A stretch of 64,000 nt of DNA from Thermocatellispora tengchongensis (GCF_014202315.1 NZ_JACHGN010000002.1:31480-95479); one strand, 5' to 3'. Positions 27,020 through 36,449 are shown, counted from the stretch's first letter. The notes: a model not told the origin generated them from the letters alone. Made by a program: numbers and translations.

Positions 27020-27976
27020 TCAGGTCAGGACCGGCGTGGCATACCGCACAGGCTCCAGCCTGTCCAGCGAAACCAGCCGGTAGGTCGTGATCGTTTCGGC
27101 GCAAGCCGTACCGCACGGCGCTTGGAACGCCACCGGTTCGACCACAACCCGGACCCGGACGTCGCCGGAGCGCACTACCGCTTCGGTGACGTCGCCGTCC
27201 GCCCTCGAGGATTCCACGGCCACTCCGCCGACCGAGAGTTCCCCCGTACGCTCACGGACGAAATGCTCAGCGGCCTGCAGTGGCTCAGGGATGCCCGCGC
27301 GTCCCCGGTAACGGTCGAGAACCACCTCGCCGTGCCGGTACGCGTCAGCCGCCGCGATCGCGGCGGCCCCAGACATGCTGCCGTAGTAAAGCCCGTGTGG
27401 CAAGCACACCAGGTTGGCGGCGTATCGATCGCCGCCAACGTGTGACGTTTCCCACACCGATTCCGGGAGGCGTTCCCCCAGGAGTCGGGCCAGAGGCTGT
27501 CCAATGCGGGCACAACACGCGTTGCGCTTTGCGTGCGTGCAGACCAGAAATACCGGCTCGCTCACCAGTATGCAGGACTCCGGGACCACTCCGTGCACGA
27601 GCGCGTCCAGGTCAAGATCGTCCGGATCAGCGAAAACGCCCTCGGCCAGCCACGGAGCGGGCCCGACGCCGTACGCCAATAGCACATGGACCTCTCGCCC
27701 CTCCGCGCGGGGCCGCCGTCCCGGGCGCCGGATGAGCTGCGTGCGGATGCCCAGCGCGGTGGCCCGCTCGATGAGCGCCGCCATGTGGCCGGGCATCCGG
27801 GTGTCGGGGACCTGCGCCGCCCAGGGGCCGTTGTGCTCGATCAGGAGCCAGTAGCGGGCCTTGGTGGTGGCGCTGGCCAGAACGGGCGCCTCGCCGGTGT
27901 GGCACGAGGGCGGGTGGGTGCATCCCCTGAACGTCACCGGTTCCCCGGCCGCTCGCTCCCCCTGCCCCTCGGACAC
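27020..27976 (-). CDS. Sucrase/ferredoxin-like family protein ([2Fe-2S] thioredoxin-fold)
   Basis: 318 residues. VCTHAKRNACCARIGQPLA (about 142-160) and WETSHVGGDRYAANLVCLP (about 171-189) are the hallmarks of the sucrase/ferredoxin-like family; their Cys residues resemble thioredoxin-like ferredoxins. The name is historical and sucrose cleavage is doubtful; electron transfer, for example in iron-siderophore reduction, is more credible. GTG 27976 has AAAGGGGA upstream. A near-perfect IdeR/DmdR iron box lies 25 nt before the start, so the gene is probably repressed by iron. Confidence 0.85.
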   Translation of the reverse strand: MSEGQGERAAGEPVTFRGCTHPPSCHTGEAPVLASATTKARYWLLIEHNGPWAAQVPDTRMPGHMAALIERATALGIRTQLIRRPGRRPRAEGREVHVLLAYGVGPAPWLAEGVFADPDDLDLDALVHGVVPESCILVSEPVFLVCTHAKRNACCARIGQPLARLLGERLPESVWETSHVGGDRYAANLVCLPHGLYYGSMSGAAAIAAADAYRHGEVVLDRYRGRAGIPEPLQAAEHFVRERTGELSVGGVAVESSRADGDVTEAVVRSGDVRVRVVVEPVAFQAPCGTACAETITTYRLVSLDRLEPVRYATPVLT

Positions 27977-28000
27977 CGTCGTCCCCTTTCCGACCTCGAC

Positions 28001-28019
28001 TTAGGTAACCCTAACCTAA
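28001..28019 (-). promoter_or_regulatory. Iron box (IdeR/DmdR-type operator)
   Basis: TTAGGTTAGGGTTACCTAA on the minus strand matches the actinobacterial iron box TTAGGTTAGSCTAACCTAA at all but one or two positions and is a 19-bp inverted repeat. It sits 25 nt upstream of the sucrase/ferredoxin-like start. Confidence 0.82.
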
Positions 28020-28072
28020 CGTCTGGGGGAGCGGTTGCGCAAACGCAGCGATCGGGCGGCGCGGCCCGGGGG

Positions 28073-29623
28073 TCAGGCGAGCGCGGCTCGGGCGGCGGGG
28101 AGGGCGGCGGCGCGGTCCTCGGGCACCAGGCCGATGCGGGTGCGGCGGTCCAGCAGGTCGGCGGCGTCGAGCGCGCCCTCGTGGCGCACCGCCCAGACCA
28201 GCTCGGCCCGGGTCACCGGGAGGCCGGGCACGACCGGCTCGGCGAGCGCGGGGTCGGCCTCGCTCAGGGCGAGCACCGCCGGGGCCTCGGTGCCGTACAG
28301 GGCCGCGAGGCGCGCCGTGCGCGCGTCCATGGGCCTCGGCGGGGCCCAGGGGCCTCTCAGGGGCCCCGCGGGCGCGCCGACCAGTGGGAGGAGGGCCGTG
28401 CGGCTCGCGCCCGCCTGAAGGCCGCTGAGGGCCACGGCGCGGTCCACCGCGTCCTGCGCCATCCGCCGGTACGTCGTCAGCTTCCCGCCGACCACCGTCA
28501 CCACGCCTTCGGGCGAGGCGAGCACCGCGTGCCGGCGCGACAGGTCGGCCGTGCGCGCCCCGTTGCCCGCCAGCAGCGGCCGGAGCCCCGCGTACGCCCC
28601 CGCGACCTCCCCGCGCGGCACCGGGGACTCCAGCACCGTGCCCAGCAGCTCCAGCAGGAACCGCACGTCCTCCTCGGGGGGCTCGGGCACGTCCGGGACC
28701 GGGCCGTCCAGCGGCTCGTCGGTCAGGCCGACGTACACGCGCCCGTCCGGCTGCGGGAGCACCAGCGCGAACCGGTTGGCCGTCCCCGGAACCGGCACGT
28801 GCAGGCCCGCCCGCAGGCCGGGCAGGGTGCCGGGGCGCAGCACCAGGTGCGTGCCGCGCGAGGGGCGCAGCTCCACCGAGGGCGCCAGCCCGCCCGCCCA
28901 CACCCCGGCCGCGTTGACCACCGCCCTGGCCCTGATCGCGAAGACCGCGCCGGTCAGCTCGTCCCGGACCTCGGCGCCCTCGCCGGACAGGGCCAGCGCG
29001 CGGCACCGGGTGAGCACCCGCGCGCCGTACCCGGCGGCGGTCCTGGCCAGCGCGACGACCAGGCGCGCGTCGTCGGCCAGCCGGCCGTCCCAGGACAGCA
29101 GCGCCCCGCGCAGCCCCCGCCGGGGCAGCGGCGGGGCGAGCGCCAGCGCCCGCTCCGCCCCGATCGCCGACGGCCCCGGCAGCAGGCGGCGCGGCGTGCC
29201 GGCGGCGGCCCGCAGCGCGTCGCCGAGCGCGTAGCCGGCCATCACCGTGGCGGCCTTGCCCGGCGGGACGCCGGGCGTGAGCGGCAGCAGGTACGGGAAC
29301 GCCCGGACCAGGTGCGGCGCCGTGCGCGCGAGCAGGATTCCGCGCTCCACCGCGCTCTCGCGGGCCACCCCCACCTGGCCCTTCGCCAGGTACCGCAGCC
29401 CGCCGTGGATCATCTTCGAGCTCCACCGCGAGGTGCCGAAGGCCAGGTCGTGCGCGTCGATGGCGACCACGGACAGGCCGCGGGAGGCCGCGTCGAGCGC
29501 CGCGCCCGCGCCGGTGGCGCCGAGGCCGACGACGAGCACGTCGGCCACCAGTTCGCGCGCCTCGGCCAGTTCGCGCTCGCGCCTGGCCGCGTTCAGCGAG
29601 GTGCCCTCGGGGGGTGTGATCAC
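28073..29623 (-). CDS. glpD: FAD-dependent glycerol-3-phosphate dehydrogenase
   Basis: 516 residues. The FAD Rossmann motif VVGLGATGAGAALDAASRG is near residue 30. SSKMIHGGLRYL (about 70) and GGKLTTYRRMAQDAVDRA (about 375) are GlpD signatures. It oxidises sn-glycerol-3-phosphate to dihydroxyacetone phosphate at the membrane. GTG 29623 overlaps the TetR stop by GTGA, so the pair is co-translated. The order glpD-tetR, divergent from an alkyl-DHAP-synthase-like flavoprotein, matches M. tuberculosis Rv2249c-Rv2250c-Rv2251. Confidence 0.92.
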   Translation of the reverse strand: MITPPEGTSLNAARRERELAEARELVADVLVVGLGATGAGAALDAASRGLSVVAIDAHDLAFGTSRWSSKMIHGGLRYLAKGQVGVARESAVERGILLARTAPHLVRAFPYLLPLTPGVPPGKAATVMAGYALGDALRAAAGTPRRLLPGPSAIGAERALALAPPLPRRGLRGALLSWDGRLADDARLVVALARTAAGYGARVLTRCRALALSGEGAEVRDELTGAVFAIRARAVVNAAGVWAGGLAPSVELRPSRGTHLVLRPGTLPGLRAGLHVPVPGTANRFALVLPQPDGRVYVGLTDEPLDGPVPDVPEPPEEDVRFLLELLGTVLESPVPRGEVAGAYAGLRPLLAGNGARTADLSRRHAVLASPEGVVTVVGGKLTTYRRMAQDAVDRAVALSGLQAGASRTALLPLVGAPAGPLRGPWAPPRPMDARTARLAALYGTEAPAVLALSEADPALAEPVVPGLPVTRAELVWAVRHEGALDAADLLDRRTRIGLVPEDRAAALPAARAALA

Positions 29624-30195
29624 GGCCGCACGTACCCTTCCAGGAGCGCGGTCAGCTCGGCGTCGAGGTCGCCGAGCGAGACCGCGGGGTCGGTCATCGT
29701 GGGGGCGGACAGCAGGAACGACTGCGCGGTGAGCAGCACCGCGCGGGCCATCGGCGCCGTGCGCCCGGGGCGCACCCGCCCGCTCGCCTGCCCCGCCGCC
29801 AGCATCTCCTCGATCGTGGCCAGCATCGCCTCGTGGCTCGCGCCGCGCCGGTCGATGAGGTACGGCAGCAGCAGCTCGGGGTCCACCTCCACGATCTTCC
29901 GCCACAGGGGGTGCGCGCGCAGCGCCCGCACGCCCGCCACCACCGCCTCGACCGGGTCCTCCGCCCGCACCCCGGCCGTGACCGCGGTCCACTCGCGGGT
30001 CATCAGGTCGGCCACCAGGGCGCGCACGTCGGGCCAGTGCCGGTAGATCGTCATGCGGGACAGCCCGGCGCGCCTGGCCACGTCGGTCAGCGTGGTCCGG
30101 CGCACGCCGACGGCCAGCACGCACGCCCGCGCCGCGTCGAGCACGGCGTCCGCGTGCGGGCGCTGCGGACCCGGATTGTGACGGATGGACGTCAT
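29620..30195 (-). CDS. TetR family transcriptional regulator
   Basis: 191 residues. The N-terminal helix-turn-helix is VRRTTLTDVARRAGLSRMTIYRHW (about 29-52), followed by a ligand-binding helical domain of unknown ligand. ATG 30195 is 16 nt from the divergent flavoprotein start, with a TACACT hexamer 7 nt upstream. Because it overlaps glpD by four bases and shares the divergent promoter, it probably regulates both itself/glpD and the flavoprotein gene (inference). Confidence 0.88.
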   Translation of the reverse strand: MTSIRHNPGPQRPHADAVLDAARACVLAVGVRRTTLTDVARRAGLSRMTIYRHWPDVRALVADLMTREWTAVTAGVRAEDPVEAVVAGVRALRAHPLWRKIVEVDPELLLPYLIDRRGASHEAMLATIEEMLAAGQASGRVRPGRTAPMARAVLLTAQSFLLSAPTMTDPAVSLGDLDAELTALLEGYVRP

Positions 30196-30211
30196 ATGTA
30201 ACAGTGTAGTC
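30196..30211. promoter_or_regulatory. 16-bp divergent promoter/operator region (tetR and flavoprotein)
   Basis: The gap contains TACACT (minus strand, 30208-30203) 7 nt before the tetR ATG. It also holds the overlapping small palindromes TGTAACA and ACAGTGT, typical of TetR half-sites. Both transcripts must be leaderless or start within neighbouring coding DNA. Confidence 0.45.
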
Positions 30212-31822
30212 ATGGCGGATGACCCGGGACGGGCGGAGCGGCCCGAGATGCTGTGGCGCGGCTGGGGCGAGCCCGAGAAGGAGGCCCCGCTGCCGGAGCC
30301 GGTGCGCGAGCTGCTGGAGGCGCTGCTGGGCGTGCGCGCGCCCGCCGCTCCCGCCGCCGGGCTGGACGAGGTGCGCCTGCCGCCGGTCGCGCTCGGCGCC
30401 GGCGCCCTGGAGGAGCTGCGCGCCGCCGTGGGCGCCGAGCACGTGCGCGACGACGCCGAGGCCCGGGTCCGCCACACGCGCGGCAAGTCCACCCCCGACC
30501 TGATCCGGATGCGGCGGGGCGACGGCTCCGACGCGCCCGACGCGGTGGTGTGCCCCGGCTCGCACGCCGAGGTGGAGCGGGTGCTCGCCCTGTGCTCCGG
30601 GCGCCGGATCGCGGTGGTGCCCTTCGGCGGCGGCACCTCGGTGGTGGGCGGGCTCGCCCCCGAGCGCGGCGGCTTCGCCGGGGTGATCGCGCTGGACCTG
30701 CGCCGCCTGGACCGGCTGGTCGCGGTGGACGAGGAGTCCATGCTGGCCGAGCTGGAACCCGGGCTGCGCGCCCCGGACGCCGAGCGGCTGCTCGGCGCGC
30801 ACGGCCTGACGCTGGGCCACTTCCCGCAGTCCTACGAGTACGCCACCCTGGGCGGCTTCGCCGCGGCCAGGTCCAGCGGCCAGGCGTCGGCCGGCTACGG
30901 CCGCTTCGACGACATGGTGGCCGGGCTGACCGTGGCCACCCCGCGCGGCACCCTCGACCTCGGCCGCGCGCCACGCTCGGCCGCCGGGCCCGACCTGCGC
31001 CAGCTCGTGCTGGGGTCGGAGGGCGCGTTCGGCGTGATCACCTCGCTGCGGCTGCGGGTGCGGCGCCGGCCGGGGGCGGCGGCGTACGAGGGGTGGCGGT
31101 TCGGGTCCTTCACCGAGGGCGCGCGGGCCGTGCGCGCGCTCGCCCAGGGCGGCGGGCGCCTGCCCGCGGTGCTGCGCCTGTCCGACGAGACCGAGACCAT
31201 GGTGGGCCTGGCCAGGCCGGACGAGCTGGGCGAGGGCGGCCCCGGCGCGGGCTGCCTGCTGGTGGCCGGGCACGAGGGCGCCACGCCCGAGGACGTCGCC
31301 GCCGCCCGCGAGCGGACCGCCGCGGCGCTGTCGGCGTACGGGGGCGAGCCCCTGGGCCCCGAGCCGGGCGAGGGCTGGGCGCGCGGGCGCTACTCCGCGC
31401 CCTACCTGCGCGACGCGCTGCTCGCCGCGGGCGCCACGGCCGAGACCCTGGAGACGGCCGGGTTCTGGTCCGCGCTGCCCGCCCTGTACGAGTCCGTACG
31501 CGCGGCGCTGCGCGAGGCGCTCGGCTCGCCGCTGGTCATGTGCCACATCTCGCACGTGTACGAGACCGGCGCCTCGCTGTACTTCACCGTCGTCACCGCC
31601 CAGGGCCCCGACCCGGTGGGGGAGTGGGCCCGGGCGAAGCGGGCGGCGAACGAGGCGATCGTCGCGGCGGGCGGCACGATCTCCCACCACCACGGCGTCG
31701 GCCGCGACCACCTGGCCGCGTACGCCGCCGAGATCGGCGAGGTGGGCGTGGAGATCCTGCGCGCGGTCAAGGAACGCCTCGACCCGGCGGGCGTGCTCAA
31801 CCCGGGCGTGCTGGTCCCCTGA
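30212..31822 (+). CDS. FAD-binding oxidase, alkyl-dihydroxyacetonephosphate synthase-like
   Basis: 536 residues of the vanillyl-alcohol-oxidase superfamily. The start MLWRGWGEPEKEAPLPEPV is characteristic of AGPS-type proteins. VVPFGGGTSVVGGL (about 138-151) and the HFPQSYEYATLGGFAAARSSG stretch bind FAD. The C-terminal SHHHGVGRDH (about 499-508) matches the AGPS active-site His block. AGPS swaps an acyl for an alkyl chain on DHAP in ether-lipid synthesis; in bacteria the role is unproven. DHAP chemistry would fit with neighbouring glpD. Confidence 0.85.
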   Translation: MADDPGRAERPEMLWRGWGEPEKEAPLPEPVRELLEALLGVRAPAAPAAGLDEVRLPPVALGAGALEELRAAVGAEHVRDDAEARVRHTRGKSTPDLIRMRRGDGSDAPDAVVCPGSHAEVERVLALCSGRRIAVVPFGGGTSVVGGLAPERGGFAGVIALDLRRLDRLVAVDEESMLAELEPGLRAPDAERLLGAHGLTLGHFPQSYEYATLGGFAAARSSGQASAGYGRFDDMVAGLTVATPRGTLDLGRAPRSAAGPDLRQLVLGSEGAFGVITSLRLRVRRRPGAAAYEGWRFGSFTEGARAVRALAQGGGRLPAVLRLSDETETMVGLARPDELGEGGPGAGCLLVAGHEGATPEDVAAARERTAAALSAYGGEPLGPEPGEGWARGRYSAPYLRDALLAAGATAETLETAGFWSALPALYESVRAALREALGSPLVMCHISHVYETGASLYFTVVTAQGPDPVGEWARAKRAANEAIVAAGGTISHHHGVGRDHLAAYAAEIGEVGVEILRAVKERLDPAGVLNPGVLVP

Positions 31823-31940
31823 CGCCCTCGTCACCGGCGTCCCCTGGCGATCCCTGGTGATCCCCGGCGTTCCCTGACGCGCTTCTCCCGGCTTCTTGAC
31901 CGGGAATCGGTCGCGCGGCCGGGGGCGTCCCGGCGAAGAT

Positions 31941-33452
31941 ATGACCATGGTCGAAGTCGCGGCGGAGCGCGGTAGGCAGGCGTCCTCACGGGTGTCCGAG
32001 GAGGGCGCGGGGTGGGCCTGCGCCGAGGTCGGCTCGTTCCGCGACCTGCAGCCGGGCAACGAGAGCTTCAGCTGGCTGAACCCGGCCACGCTGTGGCGCT
32101 CCCGCAACGAGATCCTGGCCGGGCTGTTCGGCGACCCGTCCGGCGAGGTGCGGCGGCGCTGGATGGAGGCGCAGCGGGCGCGCGGGGCCGACCCCGGCTG
32201 CCGCATCGACCCCGGCGTCGGCCCGGAGTTCTCCTTCCTGCTGCTCGGCGACCCCGGCGAGGGCGACGCGTCCCAGTACGCCGTGGTGCCCGGCATGCTG
32301 AAGGTCGGCGCCGGCACCGACTTCGCGGTCGTCGCCAGCGACGTGGTCTACCCCACCGGCTCCGGCAACGAGTACGGCGCGAAGTTCTTCCGCCCCTACC
32401 AGGACTATCCCCGGCCGATCTACGCGATCCCCGGCAACCACGACTGGTACGACGGGCTCGGCGGCTTCATGCGGGTCTTCTGCGAGGCGCCCCCGCTGGA
32501 GGTGCAGAAGGAGGGCTTCAGCCTCTCGCCGCGCGGCCTGCGCGGGCTGCTGTGGCGCCGCCCGGAGCCGATCGACGAGGACCTCCTCGCCGAGGCGCGG
32601 GCGTTACGCGGCCGGCCGGAGCAGCGGGCGGTGCAGCCGGGGCCGTACTGGGTGATGGAGACCGAGAGCCTGCTCATCGTGGCCATCGACACCGGCATCA
32701 CCGGCGCGATCGACCGCGACCAGGGCGCCTGGCTGCGCCGGGTGTCCGCCGACCCGCGCCCCAAGCTGCTCATCACCGGCAAGCCGCTGTACGTCCGCAA
32801 CGAGCGCAGGCCGGGCCCGATCGAGGGCGGCGGCACCGTGGACGACATCGTGCGCGACCCGGCCCACAACTACGTCGCCGCGATCGGCGGCGACGTGCAC
32901 AACTACCAGCGCTACCCGGTGGACGTCGGCGGGCGCACCATCCAGTACATCGTCTCCGGCGGCGCCGGGGCGTTCATGCACGCCACCCACACGATCGGCC
33001 GGGTGGACGTCGGGGGCGTGCGCGAGGACGACTTCCGCTGCTACCCCCTGCGCGGCGACTCGCTGTCCTTCTACAGCCTGCTCTACAGCCGCAGGCTGCG
33101 CATGCGCTGGCTCTACCTGAGCCCGGAGGAGGCCGCGGCGATCATGCGGGAGCGGATCGGCAACGATCCGGTGCGCCCGGTCTCGCGCCAGGTGCGGATC
33201 ACCCGGCGCATGCGCTGGGCGGCGCGGCTGCTCGGGGCGTGGCCGATGCCGCTGCGCCTGCCGGTGGGCCGGGCGTTCCACCGCTACCTCTCCGAGCTGT
33301 CCGACTGGGACACCCCGCCGTTCTTCAAGAGCTTCCTGCACATCGCGGTCACGCCCGCGGAGCTGGTCATCCGCTGCTTCGCCGCCACCGGCTGCCGGGC
33401 GCAGGAGATCGAGGTCCCGATGGAGGACGAGGTGCGCATCCCGCTGCGCTGA
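31941..33452 (+). CDS. Metallophosphoesterase family protein
   Basis: About 503 residues. Calcineurin-like phosphoesterase pieces are visible: FLLLGDPGEGD (first metal Asp), VVASDVVYPTG, AIPGNHDWYDGLGG (GNHD metal/catalytic motif) and GGDVHNYQRY (GDxH-type motif). No clear signal peptide or membrane helix is seen, although the C-terminal region (about 380-500) is basic and hydrophobic. Two in-frame ATG codons (31941, 31947) are possible starts. The substrate is unknown; similar proteins are annotated as large actinobacterial metallophosphoesterases. Confidence 0.82.
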   Translation: MTMVEVAAERGRQASSRVSEEGAGWACAEVGSFRDLQPGNESFSWLNPATLWRSRNEILAGLFGDPSGEVRRRWMEAQRARGADPGCRIDPGVGPEFSFLLLGDPGEGDASQYAVVPGMLKVGAGTDFAVVASDVVYPTGSGNEYGAKFFRPYQDYPRPIYAIPGNHDWYDGLGGFMRVFCEAPPLEVQKEGFSLSPRGLRGLLWRRPEPIDEDLLAEARALRGRPEQRAVQPGPYWVMETESLLIVAIDTGITGAIDRDQGAWLRRVSADPRPKLLITGKPLYVRNERRPGPIEGGGTVDDIVRDPAHNYVAAIGGDVHNYQRYPVDVGGRTIQYIVSGGAGAFMHATHTIGRVDVGGVREDDFRCYPLRGDSLSFYSLLYSRRLRMRWLYLSPEEAAAIMRERIGNDPVRPVSRQVRITRRMRWAARLLGAWPMPLRLPVGRAFHRYLSELSDWDTPPFFKSFLHIAVTPAELVIRCFAATGCRAQEIEVPMEDEVRIPLR

Positions 33453-33515
33453 GCCGCCTGCCGCCGTCCCCCGCCGCCGTGCCGGACTGTCACACCCTCA
33501 TGGCAGCCTGGGGAT

Positions 33516-35111
33516 GTGCATGTTGCGGTGGCGGCCGATCCCGCCGGAGGGGGCGGCGAGCTGCGTCCCGGGGGCCACGTGGCCGACCTCGCCGCGGCGG
33601 TGCGCGAGCGCGAGGGCGACCGCCCGCGCTGGGTGTGGGCCGACGCCGGCGAGGTCTACCCGGGGCTGCTCGCGGCCGGCGTGCGCCTGGGCCGCTGCCA
33701 CGACATCGCGCTGACCGAGGGGCTGCTGCTCGCCAGTGAGGGCCGGTACGGCGAGCCCAGATCGGCGCGGGCGGCGTACGCGCGGCTGCGCGGCCTGCCG
33801 GTGCCCGAGGAGCACGACGGGGCCCGGCCCGCGCAGGCCACGCTGTTCGAGCCGGAGCCCGAGGGGCCCGCCGTGCCCGCCATCGACGTCGTCGAGGAGG
33901 TCTACGCCGACCAGCTCCGGCGCATCGACAAGACCCCCGACCCGCACCGCTTCCGGCTGCTCGTCGCCGCCGAGTCCGCGGGCGCGCTGATCGCGGCCGA
34001 GATGAGCCACGACGGCATGCCCTGGCGCGAGGACGTCCACGACGAGCTGCTCACCGGACTGCTCGGCCCCCGCCCGGTCCACGGCATGCGCCCGGCCAAG
34101 CTGCAGGCGCTGGCCGACGAGGTGAGCGCCGCCTTCGGCCGCCCGGTCAACCCCGACTCCCCGCAGCAGATCGTCAAGGCGTTCAAGTCGGCCGGGCTGT
34201 CCGTCCCGTCCACCCGCTCCCACGTCCTGAAGGGCGTGGACCATCCGGCGGTGGGGCCGCTGCTGGCGTACAAGGAGCTGGCCAGGCTGTTCAGCTTCCA
34301 CGGCTGGACCTGGGCCGACCAGTGGGTGCGCGGCGGGCGCTTCCGCCCCGAGTACGTCGTGGGCGGCGTCGTGTCCGGCCGGTGGGCCACCAGCGGCGGC
34401 GGGGCGCTGCAGATCCCCAAGGTCATGCGCCGGGTCGTCGTCGCCGACGAGGGCTGGACCCTCGTCGTCGCCGACGCCGCGCAGCTCGAACCCCGGGTGC
34501 TCGCGGCCATGGCGGGCGATCGTGGCCTGGCCCGCGCCGCGGGCGAGATCGACCTGTACGCCGCGCTGGCCCAGGCGTTCGGCGGCGAGCGCCAGCACGC
34601 CAAGATCGCCATGCTCTCGGCCATGTACGGCGGCACCAGCGGCGACGCCCCCAAGCTGCTGGCCGTGATGCGCCAGCGCTTCCCTCAGGCGTACGCGTTC
34701 GTCGAGGACGCCGCCCGAGCCGGCGAGGAGGGCCGCGTGGTGCGCTCCTGGCTCGGCCGCACCTCCCCGCCGCCGTCGCCGCGCTGGCGCGAGCTGGTCT
34801 CCGGCCCCGAGGGCGCCCGCGCGGCCCGCGACCGGGGCCGTTTCACCCGCAACTTCGTGGTGCAGGCCACGGCCGCCGAGTGGGCGCTGGTCATGATGGC
34901 CGTGCTGCGCGGCCGGCTGCCCGAGCCGGCCCGCCTGGTGTTCTTCCAGCACGACGAGGTCATGGTGCACTGCCCGGCCGGCCTCGCCGCCGAGGTCGTC
35001 GCGGCGGTGGGCGCCGCCGCCGAGGAGGCCACCCGGCTGCTGTTCGGCGCGACGCCCGTGCGCTTCCCCATGGAGGCCGTGCCCGTCACGTGTTACGCGG
35101 ACGCGAAATAG
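33516..35111 (+). CDS. PolA-like bifunctional 3'-5' exonuclease/DNA polymerase
   Basis: 531 residues of the DNA polymerase I family but short: no 5' nuclease domain and a degenerate exonuclease region (residues 1-180). Polymerase motifs are GRWATSGGGALQIPK, VVADAAQLEPRVLAAM (motif A, the usual DYSQIELR), HAKIAMLSAMYGG (motif B-like) and FFQHDEVMVHCP (motif C). Actinobacteria often carry such a second PolA-type gene, presumably for repair synthesis. GTG 33516 is the chosen start. The stop overlaps the convergent MFS gene by 26 nt. Confidence 0.87.
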   Translation: MHVAVAADPAGGGGELRPGGHVADLAAAVREREGDRPRWVWADAGEVYPGLLAAGVRLGRCHDIALTEGLLLASEGRYGEPRSARAAYARLRGLPVPEEHDGARPAQATLFEPEPEGPAVPAIDVVEEVYADQLRRIDKTPDPHRFRLLVAAESAGALIAAEMSHDGMPWREDVHDELLTGLLGPRPVHGMRPAKLQALADEVSAAFGRPVNPDSPQQIVKAFKSAGLSVPSTRSHVLKGVDHPAVGPLLAYKELARLFSFHGWTWADQWVRGGRFRPEYVVGGVVSGRWATSGGGALQIPKVMRRVVVADEGWTLVVADAAQLEPRVLAAMAGDRGLARAAGEIDLYAALAQAFGGERQHAKIAMLSAMYGGTSGDAPKLLAVMRQRFPQAYAFVEDAARAGEEGRVVRSWLGRTSPPPSPRWRELVSGPEGARAARDRGRFTRNFVVQATAAEWALVMMAVLRGRLPEPARLVFFQHDEVMVHCPAGLAAEVVAAVGAAAEEATRLLFGATPVRFPMEAVPVTCYADAK

Positions 35112-36384
35112 GCCGCGAAACAGGCGAGGTCAGCAGCCGGGCCGCGCACAGCACCACCATGACCCCCACGGCGACGCCCAGCGCGCCGTACGACAGGCCG
35201 CCCACGATCGCCCCGGCCACCACGGTGCCGCTCGCCCCGCACACGTTCATCAGCAGGTCCGACAGGCCCTGCACGGCCGGGCGGCGCTCGATCGGCACGG
35301 CCTCGCTCAGCATCGCCGAGCCCGCCACCAGGCCGCAGGACCACCCCGTCCCCAGCAGGAACAGGCCGACGGTGATCTGCACCACGCCGTGCTCGCCGGA
35401 GGTGCCGGCCAGCGCCGCCGCGGCCAGGAGCTGCGCCATGCCGAGCACCAGCACCGGCACCCGGCCCACGCGGTCGGCGAGCCAGCCGACCACCGGCGAC
35501 AGCACGAACATCCCGGCGATGTGCAGGCTCAGCACCACGCCGATCACCGACACGCTCGCCCCGCCGTGGTCCAGGTGGACCGGCGTCATCGACATCACCG
35601 ACACCATCGCGGTGTGGCTGACCGCGATGGCCAGCAGCGCCAGCCGCGCCGCCCGCGAGGCGCGCAGCACCTCCCACGCCTGCCGCAGCGCCCGCTCCCC
35701 GCGCCCGCCGGGGCCCGAGGCCGCGTCCGTCCGCGCGGTGGCGCGGGCCAGCAGCAGCGGGTCGGGCCGCAGCCCGAGCACCACGACGCCGAGGGCGACC
35801 GCGAACGTGATCCCCGCCAGCGTGAACGGCCCCGCCTCCGGCACGACGTCGAGCGCCCCCGCGAGGTCCGCGGCGGGCTGCGCCAGGTTCGGCCCCGCCA
35901 CCGAGCCGATGGTCGCCGCCCACACCACCAGCGACAGGTGCCGGGCCGAGTGCCCCGGCGGGGACAGGTCGGTCGCGGCGTAGCGCGCGGCGAGGTTGCC
36001 CGCGCTCCCGCCGCCGACCAGGACCAGCCCCGCGAGCAGCAGCGGCCACGACCCCAGCACGATCGCGGCCACGCTGATCACGCACCCGGCCAGCGCCGCG
36101 CCGTACGCGAGCGAGAGCCCCGCCCGCCGCCCGCCCCGCCCCGACGCCTTGGCCGTCGGCACGGCCAGCGAGGCCGCGCCCAGCACCGTCGCCGTCCCGG
36201 CCAGCCCGCTGATCGCCTCCGACCCCGACAGCCGGAACACCAGCAGCGAACTCAGCGCCAGCCCGACCGCGACCCCGACGCCGCCCACGATCTGGGCCCC
36301 CGCGAGCACCACGAGCGTCCGCCGCTGCACTCTCCGCGTATCAGGAGACCCGGAGATTTCATCCCTAACCGCCCCAAACGTCAC
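35086..36384 (-). CDS. MFS transporter
   Basis: 432 residues with 12 predicted membrane helices. The central cytoplasmic loop lies at about residues 200-235 (RPDPLLLARATARTDAASGP), and GWLADRVGRVPVLVLG is the major-facilitator A-like motif in the second half. Direction and substrate are unknown; drug efflux is a usual guess for this family but is not supported here. GTG 36384 has a CACACT hexamer 6 nt upstream. Its 3' end lies inside the last codons of the polymerase gene. Confidence 0.87.
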   Translation of the reverse strand: MTFGAVRDEISGSPDTRRVQRRTLVVLAGAQIVGGVGVAVGLALSSLLVFRLSGSEAISGLAGTATVLGAASLAVPTAKASGRGGRRAGLSLAYGAALAGCVISVAAIVLGSWPLLLAGLVLVGGGSAGNLAARYAATDLSPPGHSARHLSLVVWAATIGSVAGPNLAQPAADLAGALDVVPEAGPFTLAGITFAVALGVVVLGLRPDPLLLARATARTDAASGPGGRGERALRQAWEVLRASRAARLALLAIAVSHTAMVSVMSMTPVHLDHGGASVSVIGVVLSLHIAGMFVLSPVVGWLADRVGRVPVLVLGMAQLLAAAALAGTSGEHGVVQITVGLFLLGTGWSCGLVAGSAMLSEAVPIERRPAVQGLSDLLMNVCGASGTVVAGAIVGGLSYGALGVAVGVMVVLCAARLLTSPVSRPISRPRNT

Positions 36385-36449
36385 CAGTGCAGTGTGTCAT
36401 CGCCCCAACCCCCCAGTCCTCCCGCCGTGCGTTTTCCTTCCGGCGAAGG

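Noticed and set aside
28073-32317. A 1414-codon minus-strand frame through glpD, tetR and the flavoprotein region
   Set aside because: Only the last 516 codons (glpD) have family similarity; the upstream part is antisense to the AGPS-like gene and metallophosphoesterase and open because of high GC.
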